64,000 bases of DNA from Pseudoalteromonas luteoviolacea DSM 6061 (GCF_001625655.1 NZ_AUYB01000081.1:1-64000); one strand, 5' to 3'. Counted from the stretch's first letter, positions 36,890 through 46,654 are shown. Notes: generated by a model not told the origin, from the letters alone. Numbers and translations are program-made.

Positions 36890-39800
36890 GTGGTGAATAA
36901 AAAAATTTACCTTACCCCAGTAGCAGCATCGCTAGCGTTAACTCTCGGCTTATCTGGTTGTAGTTTATTCGATAGCGAAGATGGTGCCTCAATTGTACCT
37001 GTAGATCCTGTAACACCCGTGGACCCTTCAGATGTAGAAGGTACAGCAACAGCTGAGTTCAATGTGTTTGTTTCAGGTAAAGCAGTTAAAGGAACAATGA
37101 GAAATGCTGAGTTGACTGTGAAAGAGCTCAAAAATGGTGAGTTGGTGGACGTCGCATTTAGAGCTGAGTTGGGTAGTGTTGAGGAGAAAGCAACTTCTAC
37201 ATCTGAAAATGCTGCAATTGAAAAGGCAAATGCACAGATAATAGCCGGTAGCCCAAGCTCTTTACAGACAGGTGATGATGGAACCTATGGGTTTTATATC
37301 GATCAAAGCTTTAGTGGTTCATTATACATTACGGTGAAAACGACGAAAACGAGTGGTTTTATCAAGTGTGATGCAATTTTAGGTTGTGGCAGTTTTACAG
37401 AAGCTTCTAGCCTTGATGTTAACTCAAACTTAAAAGTGGATTTTGATGAGTGGTATCAAGACGACCTAACGCTCAATGTTGTAAAGCAAATTACAGCTCA
37501 AGCAAATCGAAAAGCTAAAGGTGCAGAGGGTACTACCAAGGCTTACACAGCAAATGCCACTATATTTACCAGCCTAGCGTCTGCATTATTACAATCAGAG
37601 TCTCAAAACGGCAATGAAATTACTAGCGCAGCAATTTCGCAAGCGAGTTTAAGTACGTTGTTGCTGTTGCTGGGCCCTGATGCTGCAAAAGAAGCAGTCT
37701 TACTAGCCGGTGATATTTCTAATGGCGGCGCGGTCGACTTTACTAATGTTGATTCAGAAGATGTTATCGATGCAGGTACGCTTGCGCTTATCAATGTTGC
37801 TTCAACTCTACAAAATATTGCTTCAAACGGTGGGAGTAATTCGACTCTTGATACAGTGATTGGCACGTTAAAAGAAGGTGTGACTGGGGGCGCAGTCAAA
37901 GGTAGTAACAACCAGGCTGTTGCATCACTTGCGAATACGCTTCAAGAGGAAGTGAATAAAACCGCGACAGTATTTGTTGCTATCGCGAGCGGTGATATTG
38001 ATGCAATTAAAGAAGCCTTGAAAGAGGTTGCCCCTGAGTTGAGCGATGATGTGGTTTCTGATTTAGCAGATAAGGCGAAAGAAGCACGTGATAACGCAAT
38101 TGATTCTGGTGCGACCGACGAGTCAACTTTAGGTGATGCAGCTGAGGATTCGAAGAAAGCTGTAGAAGATTTGGGTTGTACTGGAGATGCGTGTGATACA
38201 GATGACCAATCATTTGTTAATGAAGGGGTTACTCAGCTTAACGAGGCTTTGAATAGTGCGCAATCTAGATTTACGACTTTGAATGGTCAGTTTGATGCAC
38301 TGAATACAGCTTTAGCGAGTGTAGTTACTGCAGGTCAAACATTGGATACTGATGCGCAAAAAGCGGCTTATTTACAGCTGGCAGATGGCCTGGTGGTTAC
38401 AATAGCATCTAATAAATTAGCTTCAGATATTACTAACTTAACAGCTGAAGTGACTTTAATTTTAAGTAGTGCCGAATCATTTGTTAGCTTAACCAATGCA
38501 GCTCAAACAATAGTTACTACGTCACAAACGTTGTTGCAGAGTTCAGAAACGTTAGGTACAAACTATACTGCACTAATTGCGAGTGCAAACGCTGAATTAC
38601 AAAAAGCAACTGATGCTATTGGTGATGGAAGCAACGCAGACAAAGTACTCGCAGAGACAGCTCTAGCGCGAATTGCGGCAACTCAGACTACATTCAATGC
38701 CCAAAATACAGCATTAGATAACACTGTTGAAGATGCAAATAGTCAGCTCGCTGGAGCCACTGATACAAGCTCCCTTCAAATTGCTTTAGCTACGGCGCAA
38801 AGTGCCATTGAATTATTCAGTGAAATAAATAGCACTATCGGTGCGATAACCGACGATTTGGCGTTGGCCAAAACGCGTGCAGAAAGTTACGTTGCATCTG
38901 CTTCAGACGCTCAAAAAGAAGAAGCTGAGCAAATTCTAGCGGAAGTGATTGCGATAGAAACCCAGTTGAATTCAGACATAACTGCTTTCAGAGCGAAAGA
39001 GCAGGCAATTCGAGCGTTGAGAACTCAAATTGAGTCTAATTTTGACATAGCAAGAGGCAAAGAGGGTACAACAAGACTTACGTCTATTAACTTTGTCACA
39101 AAAGAAGGCGCTGATTCAGTATTTAATGCTGGTGAAGTCGTCTACGATGTAGTCAGAGATATTTGGGATCAAGACTTGGGCTCTGGTCAGCATTCTGGCA
39201 CAGCGCCAAACTACCCTGAGTGGACCTACACATATGACACGGATGGCTATCAAATTGAGCTGAAAAACACGCAAGAAGGGACTGAAATGTCTGCTGTTGC
39301 TCAGGTTAACTCTGGTGCATCAAGCCGAATCATCCTAACTTGGAGTGGTGTATTGAAAACCACCGATGGGCAAACTGCAGAAGTAAAATCACCAGATCTT
39401 GCAGAATGTGAGCGTTGGGCATTAGGCACAATCGCATCACCGAACGCATCTTGCTCTGTTATTTCAATAGATGGAAATATTTCGACGATAGAAGACGCTA
39501 AAGATTTTGAAGCATCTAAAGCAGAGACTTTCAATATCGTAGAGTTTATCGATGGACCGTTTGGCTTCAGTGGCACAATGCACGCTGTCATGACATCTGA
39601 AGATTTAAATGGCAATCCAACTTCTTTATTTGTAGATGATGCTGTTGAAATCGCACAGGTTAATATCAGTGGTACCACTGAAGGTTTAGCAATGAGTATT
39701 GATCTAGACCTTAGAAACGAGAATGGTAACGATCAACTGGGTATGGCTAAAGTGATGCTTGACCTATTCAATGGTTATGCATTCAACGTGAATCTTGTTG

Positions 39801-39964
39801 ATACTGATGCACCACTCGTTGGTGAAGTGTCTATTAACAACAATACTACACCTTTAAAAGTGGGTGATGTGCTTGAAATCGAGAATGGCTTCAGAGTCAC
39901 GTATCTTGATGGAGTGTCTATAGACTATACAAACATCGACTTTTTAGGCCAGTCAGGCAATTAG
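36890..39964 (+). CDS. Large exported lipoprotein with EF-hand-like loop and long helical region
   Basis: A 1024-aa protein of unknown function. It starts at GTG 36890 or, equally well, GTG 36893 (giving NKKIYLTP...); AAGGAGG ends at 36884. Signal peptide with lipobox LSGC (Cys24), then an acidic Pro-Val linker. A beta-rich domain at about 55-195 carries Cys160, Cys166 and a canonical EF-hand-type loop DVNSNLKVDFDE (176-187). Residues about 230-740 are Ala/Thr/Ser/Gln-rich and probably helical or coiled. A beta-rich C-terminal part (about 750-1024) follows. The same Cys/EF-hand element occurs in the lipoprotein two genes downstream. It precedes a beta-barrel gene across a hairpin. Confidence 0.75.
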   Translation: MVNKKIYLTPVAASLALTLGLSGCSLFDSEDGASIVPVDPVTPVDPSDVEGTATAEFNVFVSGKAVKGTMRNAELTVKELKNGELVDVAFRAELGSVEEKATSTSENAAIEKANAQIIAGSPSSLQTGDDGTYGFYIDQSFSGSLYITVKTTKTSGFIKCDAILGCGSFTEASSLDVNSNLKVDFDEWYQDDLTLNVVKQITAQANRKAKGAEGTTKAYTANATIFTSLASALLQSESQNGNEITSAAISQASLSTLLLLLGPDAAKEAVLLAGDISNGGAVDFTNVDSEDVIDAGTLALINVASTLQNIASNGGSNSTLDTVIGTLKEGVTGGAVKGSNNQAVASLANTLQEEVNKTATVFVAIASGDIDAIKEALKEVAPELSDDVVSDLADKAKEARDNAIDSGATDESTLGDAAEDSKKAVEDLGCTGDACDTDDQSFVNEGVTQLNEALNSAQSRFTTLNGQFDALNTALASVVTAGQTLDTDAQKAAYLQLADGLVVTIASNKLASDITNLTAEVTLILSSAESFVSLTNAAQTIVTTSQTLLQSSETLGTNYTALIASANAELQKATDAIGDGSNADKVLAETALARIAATQTTFNAQNTALDNTVEDANSQLAGATDTSSLQIALATAQSAIELFSEINSTIGAITDDLALAKTRAESYVASASDAQKEEAEQILAEVIAIETQLNSDITAFRAKEQAIRALRTQIESNFDIARGKEGTTRLTSINFVTKEGADSVFNAGEVVYDVVRDIWDQDLGSGQHSGTAPNYPEWTYTYDTDGYQIELKNTQEGTEMSAVAQVNSGASSRIILTWSGVLKTTDGQTAEVKSPDLAECERWALGTIASPNASCSVISIDGNISTIEDAKDFEASKAETFNIVEFIDGPFGFSGTMHAVMTSEDLNGNPTSLFVDDAVEIAQVNISGTTEGLAMSIDLDLRNENGNDQLGMAKVMLDLFNGYAFNVNLVDTDAPLVGEVSINNNTTPLKVGDVLEIENGFRVTYLDGVSIDYTNIDFLGQSGN

Positions 39965-39988
39965 AAATAATATAATAACAAAGGGAAG

Positions 39989-40014
39989 GCGGAACTTGTT
40001 CCGCCTTTGTTTTA
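39989..40014 (+). terminator. Hairpin between lipoprotein and barrel genes
   Basis: AAGGCGGAA, CTTG loop, TTCCGCCTT, then TGTTTT, lies at about 39987-40014 and ends 8 nt before the next start codon. The T-run is interrupted, so partial read-through is likely. Confidence 0.6.
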
Positions 40015-40021
40015 CCCGCTT

Positions 40022-41098
40022 ATGATTAAAACCAGTTTTACTACTTTAGCGTTGTTTACCGCATCAACCGCATTCGCAGCAGATATAGAGCTTATTCATA
40101 GCTTTGACTCTGAAATCTATACTGAAGCGCAACCAGTTAAGTCTTTTTTAGATGAATTTGACCACCCCTTAACTTCTGGTGATAGCGCATTTACTTACAA
40201 TATTTTTGAACTTGGTGTGAAGTACAAAGGCGTTTCTTTGGGAGCACAAAGTAGATACAACTATGTGCTGGAATTCGACCCTGATACTGCATTATTTACT
40301 TATTTAGAAAAAAATGATTTACCGTTTGAAAAAAGGGACTACCGTTATTTATTAAAGGGTAAACAATCAACGACCCATGGCGTTTTTTTAGCATATGACA
40401 TTGATGTACTGGGCCACGGATTGACAATTACACCTAAGATTACCTATTACCAAAGTGCCCATTTTCAAGATGCCGTTGTTGACGGCACCGTTTTCAGTGA
40501 TGAAATTAAAGGAGCTTTGGAAACAGAATATTATTTTTCACGAGATATACTGTTTAAGACTTTTACACCAGAAGAAAGACCACAAGGGAAGGGTTACTCC
40601 TTTGATTTAGCGATTAATTGGCAAGTAACTGAGGATCTGTTTGTATCGCTTAGAGGGCTAGATATAGTCAATGAGACTAAGTATGAAGGCGCAGGCTTTG
40701 TAAATGGTTTTACAACAGATGTGCCATTTACCGAACAAGGCGATAGCATTGTAACTGAACCTTCTATACGTCTTCGTACGTCTGCTTTTGGGCAAGAAAT
40801 CGAATATTCCTTTGAGCATGATGCGCGATATTACTTCGACGTGTCATATCGCTACAATAACCAGTTTTCATTTGATCTTTTTACACGATTCTTCAATAAC
40901 GATACCTTCGTGCAAGGTAACGTAAATTATTACTTTAACGACGACTGGAAAGTGTTTACAGGCTATGAAACCCACTCTAAAGCGGTGGAAGTAGGGATAG
41001 CGAATAAGTACTTTGGCGCTTCTATTAAAACTGACAAGCTAGATTTAGACGATGCATATTATGCAAACGTTAATTGGTTTTTGAAATTGGCGTTCTAG
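40022..41098 (+). CDS. Putative outer-membrane beta-barrel protein of the lipoprotein cassette
   Basis: A 358-aa protein with signal peptide MIKTSFTTLALFTASTAFA, cleaved before ADIELIHS. The rest is alternating aromatic strands (FTYNIFELGVKYKGV, YFDVSYRYNNQFSFDLFTRFF, VNYYFNDDWKVFTGYET) and a C-terminal Phe in NVNWFLKLAF, so a barrel of perhaps 14-16 strands is likely. No ribosome site is visible, because the hairpin occupies that position. It lies between two lipoprotein genes and 9 bp before the second, so the three probably form one exported system. Function unknown. Confidence 0.72.
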   Translation: MIKTSFTTLALFTASTAFAADIELIHSFDSEIYTEAQPVKSFLDEFDHPLTSGDSAFTYNIFELGVKYKGVSLGAQSRYNYVLEFDPDTALFTYLEKNDLPFEKRDYRYLLKGKQSTTHGVFLAYDIDVLGHGLTITPKITYYQSAHFQDAVVDGTVFSDEIKGALETEYYFSRDILFKTFTPEERPQGKGYSFDLAINWQVTEDLFVSLRGLDIVNETKYEGAGFVNGFTTDVPFTEQGDSIVTEPSIRLRTSAFGQEIEYSFEHDARYYFDVSYRYNNQFSFDLFTRFFNNDTFVQGNVNYYFNDDWKVFTGYETHSKAVEVGIANKYFGASIKTDKLDLDDAYYANVNWFLKLAF

Positions 41099-41107
41099 GG
41101 AGTAATT

Positions 41108-42997
41108 ATGAAAAAGTTAAGTGCAATATATGCCCTGTCTATTGCTTTGGTAGGATGTGGGGGGAGTGGTGCAGACGCTCCCCGAGTTTCAGATATTGAG
41201 CCAGGCTTTGGTAACGATATCAATGAACAATTCGAGGCAAATATAGATTTTTACATGCCGCCTTTTATGACTCAAAAAGGTGAATTGGTCATTACGAATT
41301 TACAAGATAATACGTCTTCAACTCATCAAGTAGAGTCACTCAATCAATTCAGCACGGTACTGACTGTCGGAGGGCAATATCGTTTTAAATTTGAGCCGCA
41401 GAGCGACCAAGTTTATTGTCCAAAGACCACAGGTTGTGGGCGCTCAAAGTTGAATGATCCCAATGACTTAAATGGAAATAATGAAATAGATTTTGGTGAG
41501 CCTGTAGACGCCAAAATAAATCTGGAGCTCGTTGCATTACCTGTTCCAGGATTGAACCAGCTATTTTTCTCGTCATTCTCACATGCTGTTTCTGCTGACA
41601 ATTATGATAGTCGACCATTGTCTTTAACTGCTACTCCACATTATCAACTGACTATCAATACGGCGTTTCAAAAAAGAAAAGCTGAATATGTTGCAAACGC
41701 AATGGCCTATGCTGACATAATGCAGCAGTATTCTTCTGGAGTGGTTAACTCATCTTTGTTTGTTGATACATTCAACGACGCGATGTCACAAGATAGTGCG
41801 ACTTGGACTTCTTACGCTGCATTTGCAAATGAGTATCTGTTAGATACTTTGATGGGGGAAGAAACAAATATCCTATATCGTGAACATTCAGCTAGAACTC
41901 TACTCGAAGTTAATGAGTTATTTAACTTGAGAGCGTTAGGAAAGAATGAAGAATCAATAACCCCATACAGCAAAGATTTACTTGTTGAAGTGAGAAATGC
42001 TTTAGGTGTCTTAAGGTTACAAGAAGAGCAATACAGTGAGGAGCTTAAACAAAAGCTCGAAGATGTTGAAAATATTGCCAGCAATGATGCTCAAGAAGCA
42101 TTTGTCACCATTGGTGAAGTTATTGGTGATGTTGTAAAGCATGTTTCACCTTTTGAGGGTTCTGCTGATGGTCAGTATGAACTACCAGGTTTAGATATTA
42201 CCTATGAAACTCAGCCAAGTTTCAGATGGCAGGTTACAGGTGTTCGTCGTGGCTATGAAGTTAACTTAGATATCACTGTACCAGAGTGGCGTATTAGCCC
42301 GACGCTTGGAGATAAAATTGTCGGTACAGGTGGTGGCACGGTTACTAAGCCGGGCACTAATTTAGAAGTGCAATTTGAACGATTTGAAATTGTCACCACT
42401 GGTAGTTTTGACCCGAGTAATATCCAAGAGGTAGTAGGTATTTCTTCTGCACAAGGAGACTTGGAACTGACCCAGCAAAATGCTGTTTTAACGGGCAAAG
42501 TTGACTTGGACTTAATTCGTGAATCATTAAGTATCAAATCAACAAAAACAATCGTTCCTTATCTGTCGATAAATGGTGTGCTAAACACGCCTAATCAAAA
42601 TACACCGATTAGAATTTACGCAAATGAGCGCTCTCCGCTCTCCCTTAATGAGGATCTTGATCTCACGTTTGGTGTGCAATTAGAGCTTGCTTTAAATGGT
42701 GGAAAAGACCTTCGTATGCAGCTGGACGGTGAGCCAGATACCTTCTCAAATTTTGGCACTGCAAACATTGCGATGATTTTGGGAGGTCATGTGAGCGAAC
42801 TTACGGTGACCAATGTTGGTGGCAATATAAACTTAATCGTACGTGGTAAAAATGGGTATTGGATAGACATTAAGAAGAAAGATACGCTATTTACTGGTGG
42901 GTTCTATTTCGGAGACAAACTAGTCGGTGATGTAAGGACAATCCGGCGTGTACCAGGGGTTTTATTCCCCGACGGTAGCTTTGAGTCTTTATTTTAA
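41108..42997 (+). CDS. Exported lipoprotein paralogous in its N-terminal domain to the 1024-aa lipoprotein
   Basis: A 629-aa lipoprotein: signal peptide with lipobox LVGC (Cys17) followed by a GGSG linker. A beta-rich N-terminal domain carries Cys104, Cys110 and the EF-hand-type loop DLNGNNEIDFGE (120-131), matching the element in the first cassette lipoprotein. A helical middle (about 190-340) is followed by a long beta-rich C-terminal region (about 370-629) ending GSFESLF. It starts 9 bp after the barrel gene and is followed by a terminator. Function unknown. Confidence 0.75.
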   Translation: MKKLSAIYALSIALVGCGGSGADAPRVSDIEPGFGNDINEQFEANIDFYMPPFMTQKGELVITNLQDNTSSTHQVESLNQFSTVLTVGGQYRFKFEPQSDQVYCPKTTGCGRSKLNDPNDLNGNNEIDFGEPVDAKINLELVALPVPGLNQLFFSSFSHAVSADNYDSRPLSLTATPHYQLTINTAFQKRKAEYVANAMAYADIMQQYSSGVVNSSLFVDTFNDAMSQDSATWTSYAAFANEYLLDTLMGEETNILYREHSARTLLEVNELFNLRALGKNEESITPYSKDLLVEVRNALGVLRLQEEQYSEELKQKLEDVENIASNDAQEAFVTIGEVIGDVVKHVSPFEGSADGQYELPGLDITYETQPSFRWQVTGVRRGYEVNLDITVPEWRISPTLGDKIVGTGGGTVTKPGTNLEVQFERFEIVTTGSFDPSNIQEVVGISSAQGDLELTQQNAVLTGKVDLDLIRESLSIKSTKTIVPYLSINGVLNTPNQNTPIRIYANERSPLSLNEDLDLTFGVQLELALNGGKDLRMQLDGEPDTFSNFGTANIAMILGGHVSELTVTNVGGNINLIVRGKNGYWIDIKKKDTLFTGGFYFGDKLVGDVRTIRRVPGVLFPDGSFESLF

Positions 42998-43018
42998 TAT
43001 AAAATATATCGATTCTTT

Positions 43019-43042
43019 AAAGGGCCATTTGGCCCTTTTTTA
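43019..43042 (+). terminator. Rho-independent terminator of the lipoprotein cassette
   Basis: AAAGGGCC (43019-43026), ATTT loop, GGCCCTTT (43031-43038), then T-run. Same core as the ccoG terminator. It lies 18 bp before the next start. Confidence 0.88.
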
Positions 43043-43060
43043 ATTTTTAAAGAGAGCATA

Positions 43061-43537
43061 GTGAAAAAGATAGTTGTTATAGAAGCCTTGAAGCTTGCGC
43101 TGGAAGGTAAGCTATATGAAGCTAAAGCAGCTGCAAATAGTGCGCGACAAGATGCAATACATGAACAAAGTGCAGCGGAGACTCAGTACGATTCTTTAAG
43201 TATCGAATCTGGTTATCTTGCTGAAGGTCAAAGTGAGAGGGTAGAGCAGGTAGTTCAAGCTATTAAACGCTTTGAAGAGTCCTACAGCATGAATGCTGAA
43301 GCCAGTGTAAAAGAAGGAACATTAGTTCAGCTATCTGATGAGTCAGATGTAACAAGTTGGTACTACATTGGGCCAACAGAAGGTGGCCTAAAAATTGAGA
43401 TAGCGCAAACACGTGTACTTGTTTTAACTTTAGAGTCACCTTTAGGGCAAGCTATTAAAAATAAACGTTTAGATGATGAAGTTGAGTTTAATTTTAATGG
43501 CCGCACACAAGTTCTTTATGTTGAGGCCATATTGTAA
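43061..43537 (+). CDS. GreA/GreB-family elongation factor-like protein
   Basis: A 158-aa protein from GTG 43061 preceded by AAGAGAG. The N-terminal antiparallel helices (about 1-75) have a tip ETQYDSLSIESGYLAEGQ in place of the Gre[16 protein letters not shown] tip. The C-terminal FKBP-like domain (about 85-158) keeps TSWYYIGPTEGG and SPLGQAI, the latter as in GreA-type proteins. The tip retains acidic residues, but their geometry differs, so cleavage stimulation is uncertain. It is distinct from the true greA at 17982. Confidence 0.78.
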   Translation: MKKIVVIEALKLALEGKLYEAKAAANSARQDAIHEQSAAETQYDSLSIESGYLAEGQSERVEQVVQAIKRFEESYSMNAEASVKEGTLVQLSDESDVTSWYYIGPTEGGLKIEIAQTRVLVLTLESPLGQAIKNKRLDDEVEFNFNGRTQVLYVEAIL

Positions 43538-43540
43538 CAG

Positions 43541-44530
43541 CTAGGAAAATAGCTTTTTTCTTACTATTTGTCTGTAACTACTGGGAGTTTGATTCATTTG
43601 CTCCTTAAACGCTCGCGATAGCTGGCTTTGAGAAGTGAATCCAACAGTTAGCGCAATATCCTGAATGCTCAAATTGGTTGAGGATAATAACTCAGATGCT
43701 TGCTGAATTCTCACTTCTTGAATATAGCTTATGGCTGTTTTCCCAGTCGCTGACTTGAACCTACGATTAAAGCTTCGGTAGCTCATATCAAATTGCTCAG
43801 CTACATCGCTCAGAGAGGTAACAGAGCTTGCATTATTTTTAAGCCAAAATTGAATTGCTGCAATTTGTTCATCACTGTGTCTATCAACAGCCCCTTCAAG
43901 GTAGCGTTGCTCTTCATAGGGTTTTCTAATTTCATGAGAGAAGTTCTGTTGGACGTGATTCGCAGCATCTTTTCCATAGAATTGACCGATTAAATGTACC
44001 ACCACATCTGCAAGCGCATTGAGGCTCGCGACGGTATATATTCTATCTGATTGAGTTATAAAGTAATCTGGTTTTAACTCTACATGTGGATAACTTTTGG
44101 TGAATTGCTTTGCGTAATGCCAGTGCGTTGTCGCTGAATGGCTGTCAAGCATGCCTGATTCTGCCAAAAAACAAACGCCTGTACCGACTCCAATAAAGGT
44201 TGCACCGTGATACCACGCTTTAGATAAGTTATTTGCAAGTTCAGGGTTATGTGCGACAACTGGCCTAGGGTTTCGCCAAATACTTGGCACAATTATGTAA
44301 TCGTAATCCTGCAAGGCAATGAAGTCAGAGTGCACCTCCATTGAGAGCCCAATAGGTGTTTTTATTGACTCGCCAGTTTGACTTAAGCAGCTGATTTCAA
44401 GAGGAGTAAATGATTCTCGGTTGTGACGTTTTGCAAAAGCTTCTCCTGCTCGCAGCATTTCGATGGGTAAGGTCACACTGGTGATCAATAATTGTTCATA
44501 TAAGGTGAGTGCTATTTTAATACGATCCAT
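43541..44530 (-). CDS. GlxA-type AraC-family regulator with DJ-1/PfpI domain
   Basis: A 329-aa regulator: N-terminal DJ-1/PfpI-like domain (about 1-190) with the nucleophile-elbow sequence VGTGVCFLAESG (Cys about 120), then a C-terminal AraC helix-turn-helix pair (about 215-325) with LSDVAEQFDMSYRSFNRRFKSATG and IQDIALTVGFTSQSQLSRAFKEQMNQTPSSYR. It is divergent from the fabY-like gene, with 122 bp between them. Ligand and targets are unknown; it may regulate its neighbour or itself. Confidence 0.9.
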   Translation of the reverse strand: MDRIKIALTLYEQLLITSVTLPIEMLRAGEAFAKRHNRESFTPLEISCLSQTGESIKTPIGLSMEVHSDFIALQDYDYIIVPSIWRNPRPVVAHNPELANNLSKAWYHGATFIGVGTGVCFLAESGMLDSHSATTHWHYAKQFTKSYPHVELKPDYFITQSDRIYTVASLNALADVVVHLIGQFYGKDAANHVQQNFSHEIRKPYEEQRYLEGAVDRHSDEQIAAIQFWLKNNASSVTSLSDVAEQFDMSYRSFNRRFKSATGKTAISYIQEVRIQQASELLSSTNLSIQDIALTVGFTSQSQLSRAFKEQMNQTPSSYRQIVRKKLFS

Positions 44531-44652
44531 TCAAACTCATCTGACCTCTTGGTGTTGGCGAAAAATGAACTAATAGTGGCGGAATATGTAAAGTTATATT
44601 ATCTACTTCATTCTAGAATTATTGCAACAAATAAGTATTAAATGAGTTATAT

Positions 44653-46554
44653 ATGACAGCATTACCTATCATTGTCGGTATGGGCGGCATTAACGCAGCA
44701 GGGCGTACGTCGTTTCACCAAGGATACCGAAGAATTATACTTGATAAACTTGATGATGCTGCGAGAGAAGAGACTTTTCTTGGCCTCGCTACGTTGATGA
44801 ACCTTGTATCTTTTAAAGATGGCGAGTTAGTAACCCAAGATGGTGAGTTCATCACTGCCAAAGATATAGAAAGCAAGTTTGGTAAGCAGGTAGTTGATGG
44901 CACTCTAATCCGAAAAATTGAAAAAAATCATTTTGATGTTGATGCAACGCATTGGCAGCAAAAACTAACTATTACAGCAAATAGCAATGAAGGGATAACC
45001 TTCACATGCAGAAAGCGAGACCTACCATCACCATTGCCAAGTAGCTGGGTGGTTGAGGAAATCGAACCGAAAACGGTGAGTGTTCGGGTACCAGAGCAAC
45101 TTGAAATCAAACATGATAGCTATAGAGACAATCCTATAAAAGCTGCTGGTCAATTACCAACCGGTTTTGAACCAGCCAATATGTACAATAGCCGATATCA
45201 GCCACGTGGCTTACAGGCCACTATTTTCGCTGCAACTGACGCAATCAAGTCTACTGGCTTAGATTGGGACTTTGTAATGAATAGCGTCAGACCTGACGAG
45301 ATTGGTACATACTCAGCATCTGTGGCGGGTCAAATGGACGCTGAAGGCCTCGGTGGCCTTGTTCGTAGCCGATTAAAAGGTGATCGTGTCAGCACAAAGC
45401 AATTAGCTTTAGGCTTGAATACGATGTCAACTGATTTCATCAACGCCTACGTGACGGGCAGTGTTGGTACAACTTTTTCTACAACCGGAGCATGTGCAAC
45501 ATTCTTGTATAACTTGAGAGCAGCGGTCAATGACATTCAAGCTGGGCGTACTCGTATTGCGGTTGTTGCAAGTGTGGAATGTGCGCTTACACCAGAAGTT
45601 ATCGAAGGTTTTGGTAATATGGGTGCACTTGCCAACGAAGAAGGTCTTAAAAAGCTTGATAACTCGGATGTGGCAGATCATCGCAGGACAAGTCGTCCGT
45701 TTGGCGAAAACTGTGGTTTTACTATTGGTGAAGGTGCGCAAGTCGCTATTTTAATGGATGACAAGTTGGCTTTAGAGCTAGGTGCACAAGTTATGGGGTC
45801 GGTTGTAGACGTCTTTGTTAATGCTGATGGCGTTAAAAAGTCAATTACAGCTCCGGGTCCAGGCAACTACATTACTATGGCTAAATCTGTAGCACTGGCA
45901 CAACAAATTGTTGGCACAGAATCGCTTCAAAAACGCAGTTTTATACTTGCTCATGGTTCAAGTACACCGCAAAATCGTGTCACTGAATCAGCTATTTATC
46001 ATAGAGTTGCAGAAGCATTCTCGATTGAAGGTTGGAAGCTAGCTGCGCCGAAAGCGTTTGTTGGCCATACAATTGCACCTGCATCTGGTGACCAGCTTGC
46101 TATGGCATTGGGTGTGTTTAGCCACAAAATTATGCCTGGTATCACTACCATTGATAAAGTTGCAGATGATGTTTGGAGTGAGCACCTTGACATTCGTACT
46201 GAACACTATGAATGTGGTGAAATGGATGTTGCATTCATCAATTCAAAAGGCTTTGGTGGTAACAATGCAACTGCTACTGTGTTTTCACCAAAAGTAACAC
46301 AACAATTGTTGCATAAGCGTCACGGCGAAGATGCAATAGCTTCTTACGAGCTGAAATTACGTGATACGACTGACAGTCAGCAAGCCTATAAGTTAGCAGC
46401 AGATAAGGGGCAATACGAGCTTATCTATCGTTTTGGAAATGGGATGATAGATGAGTCTGAATTAACGCTCGACCAAAGCGCACTTCAAATACCTGGCTTT
46501 GAGCAAGCTATATCTTTGAGTGGATTAAACCAATATCAAGATATTAGTAAGTAA
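44653..46554 (+). CDS. fabY: FabY-class beta-ketoacyl-ACP synthase
   Basis: Condensing enzyme of fatty acid synthesis. The 633-aa protein is much longer than FabB/FabF and FabH and equals the length of the P. aeruginosa FabY class that initiates chains from acetyl-CoA and malonyl-ACP. A long N-terminal extension (about 1-170) precedes the thiolase fold. The active-site triad is visible: nucleophile in STTGACATFLYN (Cys about 282), His in LAHGSSTPQNR (about 436) and His in FVGHTIAPASGDQLA (about 475), plus the GFGGNNA glycine loop. I infer FabY by length and motifs; another FabF-like ketosynthase is the alternative. Confidence 0.75.
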   Translation: MTALPIIVGMGGINAAGRTSFHQGYRRIILDKLDDAAREETFLGLATLMNLVSFKDGELVTQDGEFITAKDIESKFGKQVVDGTLIRKIEKNHFDVDATHWQQKLTITANSNEGITFTCRKRDLPSPLPSSWVVEEIEPKTVSVRVPEQLEIKHDSYRDNPIKAAGQLPTGFEPANMYNSRYQPRGLQATIFAATDAIKSTGLDWDFVMNSVRPDEIGTYSASVAGQMDAEGLGGLVRSRLKGDRVSTKQLALGLNTMSTDFINAYVTGSVGTTFSTTGACATFLYNLRAAVNDIQAGRTRIAVVASVECALTPEVIEGFGNMGALANEEGLKKLDNSDVADHRRTSRPFGENCGFTIGEGAQVAILMDDKLALELGAQVMGSVVDVFVNADGVKKSITAPGPGNYITMAKSVALAQQIVGTESLQKRSFILAHGSSTPQNRVTESAIYHRVAEAFSIEGWKLAAPKAFVGHTIAPASGDQLAMALGVFSHKIMPGITTIDKVADDVWSEHLDIRTEHYECGEMDVAFINSKGFGGNNATATVFSPKVTQQLLHKRHGEDAIASYELKLRDTTDSQQAYKLAADKGQYELIYRFGNGMIDESELTLDQSALQIPGFEQAISLSGLNQYQDISK

Positions 46555-46574
46555 CAGAATAATGTTAAGCAGTT

Positions 46575-46602
46575 AAAGGCGCTAGGGAAAAGCGCCTTTT
46601 TT
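46575..46602 (+). terminator. Rho-independent terminator of fabY
   Basis: AAAGGCGCT (46575-46583), 7-nt loop, AGCGCCTTT (46591-46599), T-run to 46602. Confidence 0.85.
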
Positions 46603-46654
46603 CATTCTAGTTTTTACACTTGGCAACTAAAACAAGCAGGTCTTCAATCAACCT

